Shown: piece after piece, positions 47,808 through 58,591 of the stretch
Position numbering within the stretch: position 1 is the first letter of the stretch
Layout: the number at the start of each line of letters is the position of its first letter
Source: Hydrogenophaga sp.
GTDB taxonomy: Bacteria > Pseudomonadota > Gammaproteobacteria > Burkholderiales > Burkholderiaceae_C
Direction: 5' to 3'
Assembly (NCBI RefSeq): GCF_030373245.1
Contig: NZ_JAUCZF010000003.1
Location: 62,001-126,000, forward strand
DNA: 64,000 nucleotides
Made by a program: the position numbers and the translations under genes
The notes under the pieces: model-generated
Seen by the model: the letters and a program-made list of their open reading frames with translations, nothing else
Told to the model about the DNA's origin: nothing
Databases searched by the model: none

Positions 47808-48602
47808 TCAGCGAACGATACCGCGCTGGGGGGAGATCTGCTTCAGGAAGTCCAGCATCATGGCCACATCGGGAGCCGCCTCGGGCGTCTGCTCACCCAG
47901 CACCGCGATCTCCTGCATGGCGCGCTCCAGCGTCAAGTCACCGCGGTACAAGGCCTTGTGCATGCCCTTCACCGCCGCGATCCGAGGAGCGGTGAAACCG
48001 CGTCGGCGCAGGCCTTCGTAATTCATGGAGCGAGCGCCAGCGGGCTGCCCCTGGCACATCACGAACGGCGGCAGATCGGCAAACAGCAAAGAACACATGG
48101 CGGTCATTGCATGCGCACCGATGCGCACGAACTGGTGCGCGACGGTGAATCCACCCAGGATCACCCAGTCGTCGACGACCACATGGCCAGCCAGCTGCGA
48201 GTTGTTGGCGAAGATGGTGTGGTTGCCCACCCGGCAATCGTGAGCCAGGTGCACATAGGCCATGATCCAGTTGTCGTTCCCCACCGAGGTCATCGCCCCC
48301 CCGGTGGGCGAGCCGATGTTGAAGGTGCAGAACTCGCGCACCGTGTTGCGGTCTCCGATGACGAGCTCACAGGGCTCGCCTGCGTATTTCTTGTCCTGCG
48401 GAATCGCGCCGAGCGAGCTGAACTGGAAGATGCGGTTGTCGCGCCCGATCGTGGTGTGGCCCTCGATCACACAATGTGCACCGATGGTGGTACCAGCACC
48501 AACCTTCACGTGCGGACCAATCACGGTGTACGGGCCAACACTGACCGAACTGTCGAGTTCTGCGCCCGGATCAACCAGGGCGGTGGGGTGAACCTGGGCC
48601 AC
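47808..48602 (-). CDS. lpxA: UDP-N-acetylglucosamine acyltransferase
   Basis: This 264-residue left-handed beta-helix acyltransferase performs the first step of lipid A synthesis. Hexapeptide repeats run through the first 190 residues, and the catalytic His is in [12 protein letters not shown]. The start chosen is GTG at 48602, giving the N-terminus [16 protein letters not shown] and the E. coli-like length of 262-264 residues. A TTG at 48629 would add nine residues and overlap fabZ by eight bases; it remains possible. Confidence 0.95.
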   Translation of the reverse strand: MAQVHPTALVDPGAELDSSVSVGPYTVIGPHVKVGAGTTIGAHCVIEGHTTIGRDNRIFQFSSLGAIPQDKKYAGEPCELVIGDRNTVREFCTFNIGSPTGGAMTSVGNDNWIMAYVHLAHDCRVGNHTIFANNSQLAGHVVVDDWVILGGFTVAHQFVRIGAHAMTAMCSLLFADLPPFVMCQGQPAGARSMNYEGLRRRGFTAPRIAAVKGMHKALYRGDLTLERAMQEIAVLGEQTPEAAPDVAMMLDFLKQISPQRGIVR

Positions 48603-48621
48603 GGCAACGAACCCGGCTGCT

Positions 48622-49062
48622 TCAGGCAATGGTGCGCATGGTGCACATCAGCTGTGCCTCGCACACCACATCGCCTGCGACCCGCGTCACGCCGGTGAAC
48701 TTGAAGATGCCAGACTTCATGCGGTCGAGCGTCACATCCATGATGAGCTGGTCGCCAGGCTCCACAGGTCGCTTGAAGCGCGCCGCGTCGATGCCAGCAA
48801 AATAATAGACCGTGTTGTCGTCCGGTGTCTTGTCCAGCGCATCAAAGGCCAGCAAGGCAGCGGCCTGGGCCATGGCTTCGAGCATCAACACACCCGGCAT
48901 CACGGGGCGGTGCGGAAAGTGGCCACCGAAAAATGGCTCGTTGATCGTGACGTTCTTCAGCGCCTGGATGCGCTTGCCTTTCTCCATCTCGATCACGCGA
49001 TCCACCAGCAGGAACGGGTAGCGGTGCGGAAGCTGCTTGAGGATTTCGTGGATGTCCATCAT
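48622..49062 (-). CDS. fabZ: (3R)-hydroxyacyl-[ACP] dehydratase
   Basis: This 146-residue hotdog-fold dehydratase of fatty acid synthesis begins [23 protein letters not shown] and contains the active-site helix region [19 protein letters not shown] with catalytic His and Glu. It acts on the same acyl-ACP pool that LpxA and LpxD use, and its place between lpxD and lpxA is the conserved one. Its ATG overlaps the lpxD stop (ATGA); a second ATG follows immediately. Confidence 0.97.
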   Translation of the reverse strand: MMDIHEILKQLPHRYPFLLVDRVIEMEKGKRIQALKNVTINEPFFGGHFPHRPVMPGVLMLEAMAQAAALLAFDALDKTPDDNTVYYFAGIDAARFKRPVEPGDQLIMDVTLDRMKSGIFKFTGVTRVAGDVVCEAQLMCTMRTIA

Positions 49063-50114
49063 GGTGATTCAGGTGTCTCGCGTGTCGCGAGTGTCATCGA
49101 CTGTTCAATCGCTCTGAGGCGATCCCGCAGCCGGTGGAGTTGCTTCAGGGAAGCCGCGTTTTTCTCCCAGACTGCATTGTCGTCGATGGGAAACATGCCA
49201 GTGTATTGGCCCGGCTGCCTGATCGATCGGGTCACCACCGACGCCGCAGAGATATGCACCCCATCGGCCAGAGTCAGGTGCCCAAGCACCACGGCGCCAC
49301 CCCCGACGGTGCAGTGCGCGCCAATGATCGCGCTGCCGGCCACACCCACACAGCCCGCCATTGCCGTGTGTGCGCCGATGTGCACGTTGTGACCGATCTG
49401 AATCAGGTTGTCGAGTTTCACCCCGTCTTCAATGACGGTGTCGTCCAGCGCGCCGCGATCGATGCAGGTGTTGGCACCGATTTCCACGTCGTTGCCGATG
49501 CGCACCGCGCCCAGCTGCTCTATCTTGACCCACCGGCCGGCGTCGGCCGCAAACCCAAAACCGTCGGCCCCGACGACCACGCCGGCGTGAAGGATGCAGC
49601 GGGCACCCAGACGGCAATCGTCCCCGATCGTCACCCGCGAGTACAGGACCGAACCCTCGCCGACCTCGGCTCGGGCTCCAATGACGCAATGGGCGCCGAT
49701 GCGCGCACCCTTGGCGATCCTCGCCTCGGCATCGACCACGGCAAAAGCCCCGACATCCGCCAGAGGGTCGACCAAAGCGGTGGGATGGATGCTGGCCGAT
49801 GGGTGCACGGCGGGCGCTGCCACCGGTGCCAGCTCGGCGCGCCACCACTGCGTCAGGCGTGCGAAGTACAGATAAGGGTCAGGCGTGACGATGCAGGCGC
49901 CGCGCGCTGCGGCGGCCGTCGCCAGCTCGGGCATCACGATCAGGGCCGATGCCCCGGTGGTCTGAATCTGATGGATGTATCGGGCCTGCGCCACAAAAGC
50001 CAGCGCCCCTGTCTGGGCTGTCGACAGCGGCGCCAGCCGCACGATCGGCGTGGCCGGGTCTCCGAGCAAATCACCACCCAGGGCCTCGACCAGGGAGCCC
50101 AGGGATTTGGACAC
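49059..50114 (-). CDS. lpxD: UDP-3-O-(3-hydroxyacyl)glucosamine N-acyltransferase
   Basis: This 351-residue trimeric acyltransferase adds the second acyl chain in lipid A synthesis. The N-terminal uridine-binding domain (about 1-100) is followed by a long run of hexapeptide repeats containing [14 protein letters not shown] and [19 protein letters not shown] with the catalytic His, and a C-terminal helix. The start is GTG. It lies 11 bp after ompH. Confidence 0.97.
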   Translation of the reverse strand: MSKSLGSLVEALGGDLLGDPATPIVRLAPLSTAQTGALAFVAQARYIHQIQTTGASALIVMPELATAAAARGACIVTPDPYLYFARLTQWWRAELAPVAAPAVHPSASIHPTALVDPLADVGAFAVVDAEARIAKGARIGAHCVIGARAEVGEGSVLYSRVTIGDDCRLGARCILHAGVVVGADGFGFAADAGRWVKIEQLGAVRIGNDVEIGANTCIDRGALDDTVIEDGVKLDNLIQIGHNVHIGAHTAMAGCVGVAGSAIIGAHCTVGGGAVVLGHLTLADGVHISAASVVTRSIRQPGQYTGMFPIDDNAVWEKNAASLKQLHRLRDRLRAIEQSMTLATRETPESP

Positions 50115-50125
50115 CTGGGGGCCTC

Positions 50126-50644
50126 TTACTTGAGACTGTTCAAGCCGCTGAGCACCTTGTCGGTGATGTCGTGCTTGGGGTTGATGTAGACCGCTTCCTG
50201 GATCACGAGGTCGTACTTCTCGTTCTCGGCGACCTGCTTGATGACGCGGTTGGCGCGCTCCAGCACCTGCTGAAGCTCTTCGTTCTTGCGCAAGTTCAGG
50301 TCTTCCTGAAACTCGCGCTGTTTGCGCTGGAAGTCGCGATCGAGCTCGACCAGCTGGCGCTGGCGGGTCACGCGCTGCGACTCCGGCAAGGTGGGCGCTT
50401 CCCGTTCGAACTTCTCAGACGCCGACTTGAGCTGAGAAGCCAGGCCTGCGACCTCTTTCTCGCGGCGCGAGAACTCCTGCTCGAGCTTGGTCTGCGCCGC
50501 CTTGGCCAGATTGGCCTCGCGGAAAATCCGCTCGGTATTGACGAAGCCGATGCGGAACTCCTGCGCCAGCGCCGCGCCGGCCAGCAGACCACAAGCGGCC
50601 AGGGCAATCAGGGGACGAACGAACGAGCGGGAATGAGTCTTCAT
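50126..50644 (-). CDS. ompH: Periplasmic chaperone Skp/OmpH
   Basis: This 172-residue protein has a signal peptide (ending AGAALAQ, about residue 28) and long coiled-coil helices rich in Lys, Glu, Gln and Arg ([18 protein letters not shown] and [19 protein letters not shown]). This is the trimeric jellyfish-like Skp chaperone that carries outer-membrane proteins across the periplasm to BamA, whose gene is immediately upstream. The ATG at 50644 overlaps the bamA stop; a TTG one codon earlier was not used. Confidence 0.95.
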   Translation of the reverse strand: MKTHSRSFVRPLIALAACGLLAGAALAQEFRIGFVNTERIFREANLAKAAQTKLEQEFSRREKEVAGLASQLKSASEKFEREAPTLPESQRVTRQRQLVELDRDFQRKQREFQEDLNLRKNEELQQVLERANRVIKQVAENEKYDLVIQEAVYINPKHDITDKVLSGLNSLK

Positions 50645-52941
50645 CAAAACGACGTGCCGATCTGAAACTGGAATTTCTGGATTCTATCGCCAGCGAACTT
50701 GCGCACCGGGTTGGCGTAAGCAAATCGGAGCGGACCAATGGGCGAGATCCAGCTCAGGCCCACGCCGACCGAAGCCCGCATTTCGCTGAAGTCAATCTTT
50801 TCCTTTTCACCATAAACATTGCCCACGTCGACAAACCCGAACACGCGCAACGTGCGGTCGTTGCCCGCGCCCGGAAACGGAGCAATGAATTCGGCGTTCA
50901 GGCCAAGCTTGCGCGGGCCTCCGATGAAGGAGCCGGTGATGTCCCGCGGACCCAGCGTGCCTTGATCAAATCCACGCACCGAGCCCAGTCCACCCCCAAA
51001 GAAGTTCTTGAACACTGGGAACGGGCGGCCGCCGAGACCCTTGCCCCATCCGGCCTCGGCGTTGAATGCCAGGGTGTACTGCTTGTTCAGCGGGATGTAT
51101 TGCTGGAACTGGTAGTTCAGCTTGGTGTAGCGGGTATCGCCGGCAATGCCCACCTCCCCGTTCACGCGCTGCAGTCGGCCGGTGGTGGGCACCAGCGAGC
51201 TGTCTCGGTTGTCACGGCTCCATCCGATGGTGAGCGGCACCGAGGTGCTTTTGAAGCCGAAATCGGTGGCGTACTTGAGGTAGGCTGCCGGAATGTTGGT
51301 GCCGGGCTCGATCTCGGTTTGCTCCGCGCCAATACCGAAGAACACGGTGTCCTGCTCGGTGAACGGCACACCGTAGCGCACGCTGATGCCCGGTGTGATC
51401 AGGCGGTAGTCCCCGCCTTGCTCGGTGAACGGCGTGGTGGTGCGGTAGTAGAGATCAAACGTGCGCGAAATGCCATCGGCCGTGTAATACGGATCGGTCG
51501 TGCTCAGCACAAACTGGCGGTTGAATTTGCTGGTGTTGATGTCCAGCCCCAGGTAGTTTCCCGAGCCAAAGACGTTTTCCTGCTTGATGCCGGCAATCAG
51601 GGAAAGCCCCTCAGCCTGCGAATAGCCCGCGCCCAGCGAAAGGTTGCCGGTGGGTTTCTCGACCACGCTCAGGGTCAGGTCGACCTGATCAGGCGAGCCG
51701 GGCACCGGCTGCGTCTCAACACCCACCTGGGTGAAAAACCCGAGGCGGTCGACGCGATCGCGCGAGAGGCGGATGCGGTCGCTGTCGTACCAAGCCGATT
51801 CGAGCTGACGGAGCTCGCGGCGAATCACCTCGTCTCGGGTACGGTCGTTGCCTTCGACATTGATTCGGCGCACGTAGACGCGGCGCGATGGCTGGGCACG
51901 AAGCACAAATGCCACGCGGTTGTTCACGCGGTCGATTTCGGGTGTGGCTTCAACCTGCGCAAAGGCATAACCGAAAGCGCCAAAATAATCGGTGAAGGCC
52001 TTGACTGTGGTCGACACGTCTTCGGCGTTGTAGGGCTCACCGGCGCGCAGCGCCACCAGCGACTTGAATTCGGCTTCTTTCCCCAGGTACTCACCCTGCA
52101 ACTCCACTGAGGACACCACATAGCGATTGCCCTCACTGATGTTGATGGTGATGGTCATGTCCTCCTTGCCCGGATCGATCGCCACCTGGGTCGAATCGAT
52201 GCGGAACTCGAGGTAGCCACGCGTGAGGTAGTAGGACCTCAAGCTCTCCAGGTCGGCGTTGAGCTTGGCGCGGGAGTAGCGGTCGGACTTGGTGTACCAG
52301 GTCAGCCAGCCACCGGTGCTGAGGTCAAACAGACCACGCAGCGTCGACTCGGGAAAGGCCTGATTGCCCACGATACGGATGTCGCGGATCTTGGCTACAT
52401 CGCCTTCGGTCACGCTGAAGTTCAGACTCACCCGGTTGCGCTCGGCCGGCGTAACCGTGGTCACCACCTGCGCGGCATACAGGCTGCGGTTGATGTACTG
52501 GCGCTTGAGCTCCTGTTCGGCCCGGTCGGCCAGCGCCTTGTCGTAGGGCCGACCTTCGGTCAAGCCAATGTCGCGCAGCGACCGCCTGAGCACCTCCGCA
52601 TCAAACTCTTTGATGCCGGAGAAAGTGACATCAGCGACCGTCGGCCGCTCCTCCAGGATCACCACCAGCACGTCACCATTGACCTGCAGCCGCACATCAC
52701 TGAACAGACCCAGACCAAACAGCGCCCGGATCGCGGTGGAGCCCTTGTCGTCGTTGTACTGATCACCGATGCGAAATGGCAGCGAGGCGAACACCGTGCC
52801 AGGCTCCACCCGCTGCAGGCCTTCGAGGCGGATGTCGCGAACGGTGAACGGATCGACAGCCCAGGCGGGCAAGGCCGCCAGCAGGGAAGATGCGAGCACC
52901 GACAACGTCAGGCCACGCAGACCGATCTTGGATATTTTCAT
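50644..52941 (-). CDS. bamA: Outer membrane protein assembly factor BamA
   Basis: This 765-residue Omp85 protein has a signal peptide ending AALPAWA, five POTRA domains (about 25-425; for example FTVRDIRLEGLQRVEPGTVF and VRRINVEGNDRTRDEVIRRE, in parts) and a 16-strand beta-barrel with the conserved VRGFD loop motif and a C-terminal aromatic residue (FQIGTSF). It inserts beta-barrel proteins into the outer membrane. Its position between rseP and ompH is the classic one. Confidence 0.97.
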   Translation of the reverse strand: MKISKIGLRGLTLSVLASSLLAALPAWAVDPFTVRDIRLEGLQRVEPGTVFASLPFRIGDQYNDDKGSTAIRALFGLGLFSDVRLQVNGDVLVVILEERPTVADVTFSGIKEFDAEVLRRSLRDIGLTEGRPYDKALADRAEQELKRQYINRSLYAAQVVTTVTPAERNRVSLNFSVTEGDVAKIRDIRIVGNQAFPESTLRGLFDLSTGGWLTWYTKSDRYSRAKLNADLESLRSYYLTRGYLEFRIDSTQVAIDPGKEDMTITINISEGNRYVVSSVELQGEYLGKEAEFKSLVALRAGEPYNAEDVSTTVKAFTDYFGAFGYAFAQVEATPEIDRVNNRVAFVLRAQPSRRVYVRRINVEGNDRTRDEVIRRELRQLESAWYDSDRIRLSRDRVDRLGFFTQVGVETQPVPGSPDQVDLTLSVVEKPTGNLSLGAGYSQAEGLSLIAGIKQENVFGSGNYLGLDINTSKFNRQFVLSTTDPYYTADGISRTFDLYYRTTTPFTEQGGDYRLITPGISVRYGVPFTEQDTVFFGIGAEQTEIEPGTNIPAAYLKYATDFGFKSTSVPLTIGWSRDNRDSSLVPTTGRLQRVNGEVGIAGDTRYTKLNYQFQQYIPLNKQYTLAFNAEAGWGKGLGGRPFPVFKNFFGGGLGSVRGFDQGTLGPRDITGSFIGGPRKLGLNAEFIAPFPGAGNDRTLRVFGFVDVGNVYGEKEKIDFSEMRASVGVGLSWISPIGPLRFAYANPVRKFAGDRIQKFQFQIGTSF

Positions 52942-52954
52942 GAAAGGGAAGCGG

Positions 52955-54319
52955 TCAGCCAGCCAGGCGGGCTACATCATTGAACAAAGCGACGGCCATG
53001 AGTGCAAACAGAATCGCCACACCTCCGCGCTGCAGGCGCTCCATCCAAGCATCGCTCACACTGCGCCCGGTCACACCTTCCCAAAGATAATACATCAGGT
53101 GCCCGCCATCGAGCACCGGCAGCGGCAGCAGGTTCAACACACCCAGACTCACGCTGATGAGCGCGAGAAACAGCAGATACTGGGTAATGCCCAGACTGGC
53201 AGATTTGCCCGCATAGTCGGCAATCGTAAGTGGTCCACTGAGGTTTTTGATCGAGGCCTCACCGATGAGCATGCGCCCCATCATCTTGAGCGTGAGCCAG
53301 GACACTTCCACCGTGCGCACCGTGCCTTGCCACAGGCCATCCAACGGGCCGAACCGCACCGTCATCATCTCGGGCGCGGCCCCAATGTAGGCGCCGACGC
53401 GTCCGACCCAGGCCTCACCCTGTGGCTCTGGCGCCGGGGTGACCACCAGTTGCAGTGGCAGGGAGGCACGGCGGATCTCCCATTGCTGTTCCACCGCCTG
53501 GCCGGCGGGCCCCACCCCGGCCCGAATCAGGGCACGCAGCCGCTGGCCGTCACCGACCGGCTTCCCGTCGATGCTGATCACGCGGTCGCCTTCGCGCAGG
53601 CCAGCCGCCTCGGCAGCACCGCCAGCCATCACCTCACCCACCACCGGATCGCTCCAGGGACCGACGATGCCGATGCGCTGGAACAGGCTGGCGTCGGCCT
53701 CGCGCACGTCGAGTTCGGCCAGCGGCAGAATCACCGCTCGCGCCGTGCCGCCCTCGGCATCTGCCAGCCAGAGCGTCATGTCCTCGTTGGACAACGCAGC
53801 CTGGGTCAGGCGCCAGCGCAGGCCGTCAAACGAACCCACATCGCTAGGCGCTTCATCAGGGCCCGCGGTCTGCACCACCCATTCGCCGCCCTGGATGCCA
53901 GCGCGCTCGGCCACGGACGCAGGCGCAGGGCTGCCGAGCACAGGCTTGGGCTCTTCGACGCCGGTCCAATTCACCAAGGCGTAGATCAGCACCGCCAGCA
54001 ACAGATTGGCAGCGGGACCCGCTGCCACAATCGCCGCTCGCGAGCGCAGCGGCTGGGTGTTGAAGGCCAGATGCCGTTCGGCCGCCTCCACCGGCGCTTC
54101 GCGCTCGTCGAGCATGCGCACATAACCGCCCAGCGGCAAAGCGCCCACCACAAACTCAGTCGGGTTGCCCGGGCGCCTCCAGCTCAGGAGCGGCTTGCCA
54201 AACCCGACCGAAAAACGCAGCACCTTCACGCCGCAGGCCACGGCCATGCGGTAGTGACCGTATTCGTGCACAGCGATCAACAGGCCCAAAGCCAGAATGA
54301 AAGCAAACAAGGTGAGCAT
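52955..54319 (-). CDS. rseP: RseP site-2 (RIP) metalloprotease
   Basis: This 454-residue inner-membrane zinc protease has HEYGH at residues 18-22 in the first helix, two periplasmic PDZ-type domains (GGAAEAAGLREGDRVISIDG marks one) and the LDG motif in NLLPLPVLDGGHLMYYL near the C-terminus. In enterobacteria it cleaves RseA to release sigma E and removes signal-peptide remnants. It lies 13 bp before bamA, fitting its envelope-stress role. Confidence 0.96.
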   Translation of the reverse strand: MLTLFAFILALGLLIAVHEYGHYRMAVACGVKVLRFSVGFGKPLLSWRRPGNPTEFVVGALPLGGYVRMLDEREAPVEAAERHLAFNTQPLRSRAAIVAAGPAANLLLAVLIYALVNWTGVEEPKPVLGSPAPASVAERAGIQGGEWVVQTAGPDEAPSDVGSFDGLRWRLTQAALSNEDMTLWLADAEGGTARAVILPLAELDVREADASLFQRIGIVGPWSDPVVGEVMAGGAAEAAGLREGDRVISIDGKPVGDGQRLRALIRAGVGPAGQAVEQQWEIRRASLPLQLVVTPAPEPQGEAWVGRVGAYIGAAPEMMTVRFGPLDGLWQGTVRTVEVSWLTLKMMGRMLIGEASIKNLSGPLTIADYAGKSASLGITQYLLFLALISVSLGVLNLLPLPVLDGGHLMYYLWEGVTGRSVSDAWMERLQRGGVAILFALMAVALFNDVARLAG

Positions 54320-54358
54320 AAGAGGGTTCCGTCGCGGTATCGGGGTCGACCGGCCCGG

Positions 54359-55543
54359 TCAGTCGGACAGGCGCCGCACCTGATCCTGGGCCAGTTGCCT
54401 GGCCTCCAGATCGATGGCCAGCAGGTCGGCCAGGGAGCCCGGTTTGGAGGGGCTGAGCGCCGACAAAGTTGCATGGATCACCGCATGAATGCGATCAAAC
54501 CGAAGGCGTTCATCAAGAAAAGCGGCCACCGCCACTTCGTTGGCCGCGTTGAGCACCGTCGAGGTGCCTTCAGGCGCGCGCAAGGTCTCCCAAGCGAGGG
54601 CCAGGCCTGGGTAGCGCTGCAAGTCGGGCTCACGAAACGTGAGGGCAGCGAGCCGGCGGAAATCCAGAGGATCGGCACCGCTTTCGAAACGCTCTGGCCA
54701 GGACAGGCCGTAGGCAATCGGCACCCGCATGTCGGGCGTTCCCAATTGGGCCAGCACGGAGGCGTCGTGAAACTGCACCATCGAGTGGATGATCTGCTGA
54801 GGGTGAATCAGCACCTGAATCTGCTCGGGCGCGAGATCAAACAACCAGCGCGCCTCGATCACTTCCAGCGCCTTGTTCATCATGGTGGCCGAGTCGACCG
54901 AAATTTTTCGCCCCATGACGAAGTTGGGATGGGCACAGGCCTGGTCCGGCGTGATGCTGGCCATCTGGCTCAGCGGCGCATCCCGAAAAGGGCCACCGGA
55001 CGAGGTGAGCATGATGTGCTGGATGCTGCGGCGCCAGGTGGATGCGTCGGGTGGCAGGCACTGGAAAATGGCCGAATGTTCGCTGTCGATGGGTAACAAG
55101 GTCGCACCGCCCTCGCGTACCGCCGACATGAACAGCTCCCCCCCCACCACCAGCGCTTCCTTGTTGGCCAGCAGCAATCTCTTTCCTGCGCGCGCCGCGG
55201 CCAGCGAGGGCGCCAGCCCTGCGGCACCGACGATGGCCGCCATCACCACATGCACCTCGGTTGCCTGCGCCACGTCGCAAAGCGCCTGCGCGCCAGAGAG
55301 CACCTCCACCGCCAAACCTTGCTGCCGGATCCGCTGTGCCAGATCCTGGGCAGCGGTGGCGTCGGCCATCACCGCGAAGCGCGGCTGAAAACGCACGCAT
55401 TGCGCCAGCATGGTTTCGACCTGCGTCGAGGCGGTGAGCGCGAACAGGCGGAAACGGTCGGGGTGGCGGGCCAGCACGTCGAGTGTGTTGGTGCCGACGG
55501 ACCCTGTTGAGCCTAGGATGGTGACGAATTGCAGCGTGGTCAT
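54359..55543 (-). CDS. dxr: 1-deoxy-D-xylulose-5-phosphate reductoisomerase
   Basis: This 394-residue NADPH-dependent enzyme commits carbon to the MEP isoprenoid pathway. The N-terminal nucleotide-binding motif is ILGSTGSVG (9-17). Metal and substrate residues appear in LLPIDSEHSAIFQ, SSGGPF and KISVDSATMMNKALEVIEA. Isoprenoid supply feeds UppS, whose gene lies two positions upstream. A 39-bp gap separates it from rseP. Confidence 0.97.
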   Translation of the reverse strand: MTTLQFVTILGSTGSVGTNTLDVLARHPDRFRLFALTASTQVETMLAQCVRFQPRFAVMADATAAQDLAQRIRQQGLAVEVLSGAQALCDVAQATEVHVVMAAIVGAAGLAPSLAAARAGKRLLLANKEALVVGGELFMSAVREGGATLLPIDSEHSAIFQCLPPDASTWRRSIQHIMLTSSGGPFRDAPLSQMASITPDQACAHPNFVMGRKISVDSATMMNKALEVIEARWLFDLAPEQIQVLIHPQQIIHSMVQFHDASVLAQLGTPDMRVPIAYGLSWPERFESGADPLDFRRLAALTFREPDLQRYPGLALAWETLRAPEGTSTVLNAANEVAVAAFLDERLRFDRIHAVIHATLSALSPSKPGSLADLLAIDLEARQLAQDQVRRLSD

Positions 55544-55547
55544 GGGT

Positions 55548-56381
55548 TCACAAAGTGGCCAGCATCATGGTAAGAGGCAGAACGGGCACCAACGCATCGA
55601 CCCGATCGAGCACGCCGCCGTGGCCGGGCAGCAGGCGGCTGGAATCCTTGGCACCGGCGCTGCGCTTGACCAGCGACTCCACCAGGTCGCCCACCACACT
55701 CATCACGATCAGGTACAGCAGGCCCAGCGCCGCCAGCAGAGGCCCCAGCGACCAGAGGCGCACATACAGGCTGTTGTGATCGCCCCAGCCGCGCGCGTCG
55801 GCCCAGATCCAGGCGCCAGCCATCAGAAACACACCGACCGCACCACTGATGGCGCCCTCCCAGGTTTTGCCCGGACTCACCGTGGGCGCCAGCTTGCGAC
55901 GCCCCAGGGTCTTGCCCCCAAAGTAGGCGGCAATATCGGCCATCCAGACCAGCAGCAGCGCCGACAGCAAAAAGCCCAGGCCTATCTGGCGCGCCTGCAC
56001 CAGGGCCAACCAGGCGCAGGCGATCAACAGCAGACCGCCCCACAGCCGCAAACCCGTCGGCCATTTGGCCCAGCCCTGCACGCCCCGAGACAGCATCAAG
56101 AAAGCAAGCACCAACCAGACGCCCCCCAGCACCCGCCAGAGCACGCGCCAGTCCTGAGCCAGGCCGCCAGCCCACCAGAACACCGCCAGCGCCACGCCCA
56201 GACCGATGCCCAAGAGCCGGGAAGCCTGTGGGCCAGATCCGTTGAGGCGGGCCCATTCCCAACCGGCAGCAGCGATCAACACCAGCGTCAGCAACCCAAA
56301 CGGCTCGATGCGGGGATAGAACAGCGTCGGCAGCAGCACGGCCAGCAACAGCACGGCCGTGATGATCCGCTGCTTAAGCAT
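55548..56381 (-). CDS. cdsA: Phosphatidate cytidylyltransferase
   Basis: This 277-residue protein with about eight membrane helices makes CDP-diacylglycerol from phosphatidate and CTP. The family signature is near the C-terminus: KRSAGAKDSSRLLPGHGGVLDRVDAL, in parts SAGAKDSS and PGHGGVLDRVD. The ATG at 56381 gives the hydrophobic start MLKQRIITAVLLLAVLLP and overlaps the uppS end by 8 bp. A longer frame to 56447 would overlap uppS by 74 bp and was rejected. Confidence 0.95.
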   Translation of the reverse strand: MLKQRIITAVLLLAVLLPTLFYPRIEPFGLLTLVLIAAAGWEWARLNGSGPQASRLLGIGLGVALAVFWWAGGLAQDWRVLWRVLGGVWLVLAFLMLSRGVQGWAKWPTGLRLWGGLLLIACAWLALVQARQIGLGFLLSALLLVWMADIAAYFGGKTLGRRKLAPTVSPGKTWEGAISGAVGVFLMAGAWIWADARGWGDHNSLYVRLWSLGPLLAALGLLYLIVMSVVGDLVESLVKRSAGAKDSSRLLPGHGGVLDRVDALVPVLPLTMMLATL

Positions 56382-57114
56382 ATTGCGGCCCGATCGGCTG
56401 TTGAACCTGTTCGCCGATCTGCCCAAAACGCCGCTCTCGTTCGGCATAGGCCTTCAGAGCACGCGCCATTTCGAAGTCGTCGAAGTCTGGCCACAGACAA
56501 GCCGAGAAAAACAGTTCGGTGTACGCCGACTGCCAGAGCAGGAAATTGCTGATGCGCATTTCGCCACCGGTGCGGATCAGCAGATCGGGGTCACCGACAT
56601 GGGCCAGCGCTGTGGCCTCGGAGAGGTTTTTCTCAGTGATCTCACGACCCTCGGCCACCAGACGCCGGGCTGCATGGGCGATGTCCCAGCGTCCGCCGTA
56701 GTTGAAGCAGACATTGAGCACCAAGCGCTGGTTGTGGGCCGTGCGCGCTTCTGCTGCCGCCAGCCCTTGCGCCACCCGCTCGGACAAACCTGCGCGATCA
56801 CCAGGGAAGTGCAGCCGCACGCCGTTGGCGGAAAGGGACTCCACCTCGCGGTCCAATACCAGCGAAAGCAGATCCATCAGACCAGCGACCTCGGCGGCGG
56901 GCCGGCTCCAGTTCTCGGAGGAAAAAGCAAACACGGTGAGCACCGACACACCCTGGTCGAGGCTGGCCTGCACTGCCCGACGCAGCGCATCGACACCCTT
57001 TTTGTGACCCGCCAGCCGAGGCAGATGGCGCTGGCTCGCCCAGCGCCCGTTGCCATCCATGACGATGGCCACGTGGCGCGGTACGCTGGTCGGCACCTGG
57101 ACGGCTTGGGTCAA
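56374..57114 (-). CDS. uppS: Isoprenyl transferase (undecaprenyl diphosphate synthase)
   Basis: This 246-residue cis-prenyltransferase builds the C55 carrier lipid for peptidoglycan and O-antigen. Signatures are HVAIVMDGNGRWAS (catalytic Asp20), FAFSSENWSRP and LLIRTGGEMRISNFLLWQSAY. The start is TTG at 57114, with GGAAGAG a normal distance upstream and only a short N-terminal extension before the conserved motif. It follows frr. Confidence 0.96.
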   Translation of the reverse strand: MTQAVQVPTSVPRHVAIVMDGNGRWASQRHLPRLAGHKKGVDALRRAVQASLDQGVSVLTVFAFSSENWSRPAAEVAGLMDLLSLVLDREVESLSANGVRLHFPGDRAGLSERVAQGLAAAEARTAHNQRLVLNVCFNYGGRWDIAHAARRLVAEGREITEKNLSEATALAHVGDPDLLIRTGGEMRISNFLLWQSAYTELFFSACLWPDFDDFEMARALKAYAERERRFGQIGEQVQQPIGPQYA

Positions 57115-57168
57115 AACGGGTCTCTTCCGATGAGGTGGACAAGGGGCCGCAGGCAGCGCACTGGCGCC

Positions 57169-57729
57169 TCACACCGCCATGATGTCCTGCTCTTTGGCCG
57201 CCACCAACCGATCTACTTCGTTGATCATGCGGTCGGTAAGCTTTTGCACGTCTTCTTGTGCGCGGCGCTCGTCGTCTTCAGAGGCCAGCTTTTCCTTGAC
57301 CAGCTTCTTGACAGCGTCATTGGCATCACGACGAAGGTTGCGGATGGCGATCTTGGCAGCCTCTCCATCGTTGCGCACCACCTTGGTCAGCTCCTTGCGG
57401 CGCTCTTCGGTCATGGCTGGCATGGGCACTCGGATCAGGTCACCCTGGCTCGAGGGATTGAGGCCCAGATCGGATTCACGAATCGCTTTTTCGATCTTGG
57501 TCCCCATGCCCTTTTCCCAGGGCGCCACGCCAATGGTGCGCGCATCCAGCAGCGACAGGTTGGCCACCTGCGACAGCGGCAACATGGCGCCGTAGTACTC
57601 TACATGGACCGTGTCCAGCAGCTGGGGGCTGGGGCGACCGGTGCGGATCTTGGTGAGGCCGTGCTTGAAAGACTCCAGCGACTGCAGCATCTTGTGCTCG
57701 GCCTGTTCGTGAATCTCGGGAATGCTCAT
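57169..57729 (-). CDS. frr: Ribosome recycling factor
   Basis: This 186-residue two-domain, tRNA-shaped factor splits post-termination ribosomes together with EF-G. Conserved segments are [39 protein letters not shown] and [23 protein letters not shown] precedes the ATG. It lies 55 bp after pyrH, as in most proteobacteria. Confidence 0.97.
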   Translation of the reverse strand: MSIPEIHEQAEHKMLQSLESFKHGLTKIRTGRPSPQLLDTVHVEYYGAMLPLSQVANLSLLDARTIGVAPWEKGMGTKIEKAIRESDLGLNPSSQGDLIRVPMPAMTEERRKELTKVVRNDGEAAKIAIRNLRRDANDAVKKLVKEKLASEDDERRAQEDVQKLTDRMINEVDRLVAAKEQDIMAV

Positions 57730-57784
57730 GAATACTCCTCAGTAGGGTCAGTGTAGCCAGCCTCTGCGCTCCAGAGCAGCGGGC

Positions 57785-58495
57785 TCAGACGTGAACCAGG
57801 GTGCCTTCGTCGCCACCCAGCACCACCTTGCGCAGTGCGCCGGGCTTGAAAATCGAGAACACCTTGACCGGCAGCTTCTGGTCTCGGCACAGCGCAAACG
57901 CGGTGGCGTCCATCACCTGAAGGTTCTTCGCCATCGCTTCATCGAACGAAATGGTGGCGTAGCGCGAGGCGGTGGGGTCCTTGTTGGGATCTGCGCTGTA
58001 AACCCCATCGACCTTGGTCGCCTTGAGCACGATTTCGGCGCCGATCTCGGCGCCACGCAACGCCGCTGCGGTGTCGGTGGTGAAAAACGGGTTGCCGGTG
58101 CCAGCAGCAAATACCACGACCTTGCCCTCTTCCAGGTACTGCAAGGCCTTGGGGCGCACGTAGGGCTCAACCACCTGCTCGATGGCGATGGCCGACATCA
58201 CGCGCGCCACCACACCAGCCTTTTCCATGGTGTCGGCCAGCGCGAGCGAGTTCATCACCGTGGCCAGCATGCCCATGTAATCCGCCGTGGCGCGGTCCAT
58301 GCCGACCGAGCCACCGGCCACACCGCGAAAGATGTTGCCGCCCCCGATCACGATGGCCACCTCGACGCCCAGGCGTGTCACCTCCGCAATTTCTTCCACC
58401 ATGCGAACGATGGTGGCCCGGTTGATGCCAAAAGCATCGTCACCCATCAGGGCCTCACCCGAGAGTTTGAGCAGAATCCGTTTGTAGGCTGGCAT
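57785..58495 (-). CDS. pyrH: UMP kinase
   Basis: This 236-residue amino-acid-kinase-fold protein phosphorylates UMP to UDP and is normally activated by GTP and inhibited by UTP. Visible motifs are [53 protein letters not shown] and [19 protein letters not shown]. It lies between tsf and frr. The 154-bp gap upstream carries a stable hairpin. Confidence 0.97.
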   Translation of the reverse strand: MPAYKRILLKLSGEALMGDDAFGINRATIVRMVEEIAEVTRLGVEVAIVIGGGNIFRGVAGGSVGMDRATADYMGMLATVMNSLALADTMEKAGVVARVMSAIAIEQVVEPYVRPKALQYLEEGKVVVFAAGTGNPFFTTDTAAALRGAEIGAEIVLKATKVDGVYSADPNKDPTASRYATISFDEAMAKNLQVMDATAFALCRDQKLPVKVFSIFKPGALRKVVLGGDEGTLVHV

Positions 58496-58591
58496 AAATC
58501 ACTTTCTGGTCGTCAGAGTCGCCAACAGACGACCCCTTGAGTGTACCGACCGGCCGGTGCCGATCGCAGGCATCGAGCCCCTGCTGACGTG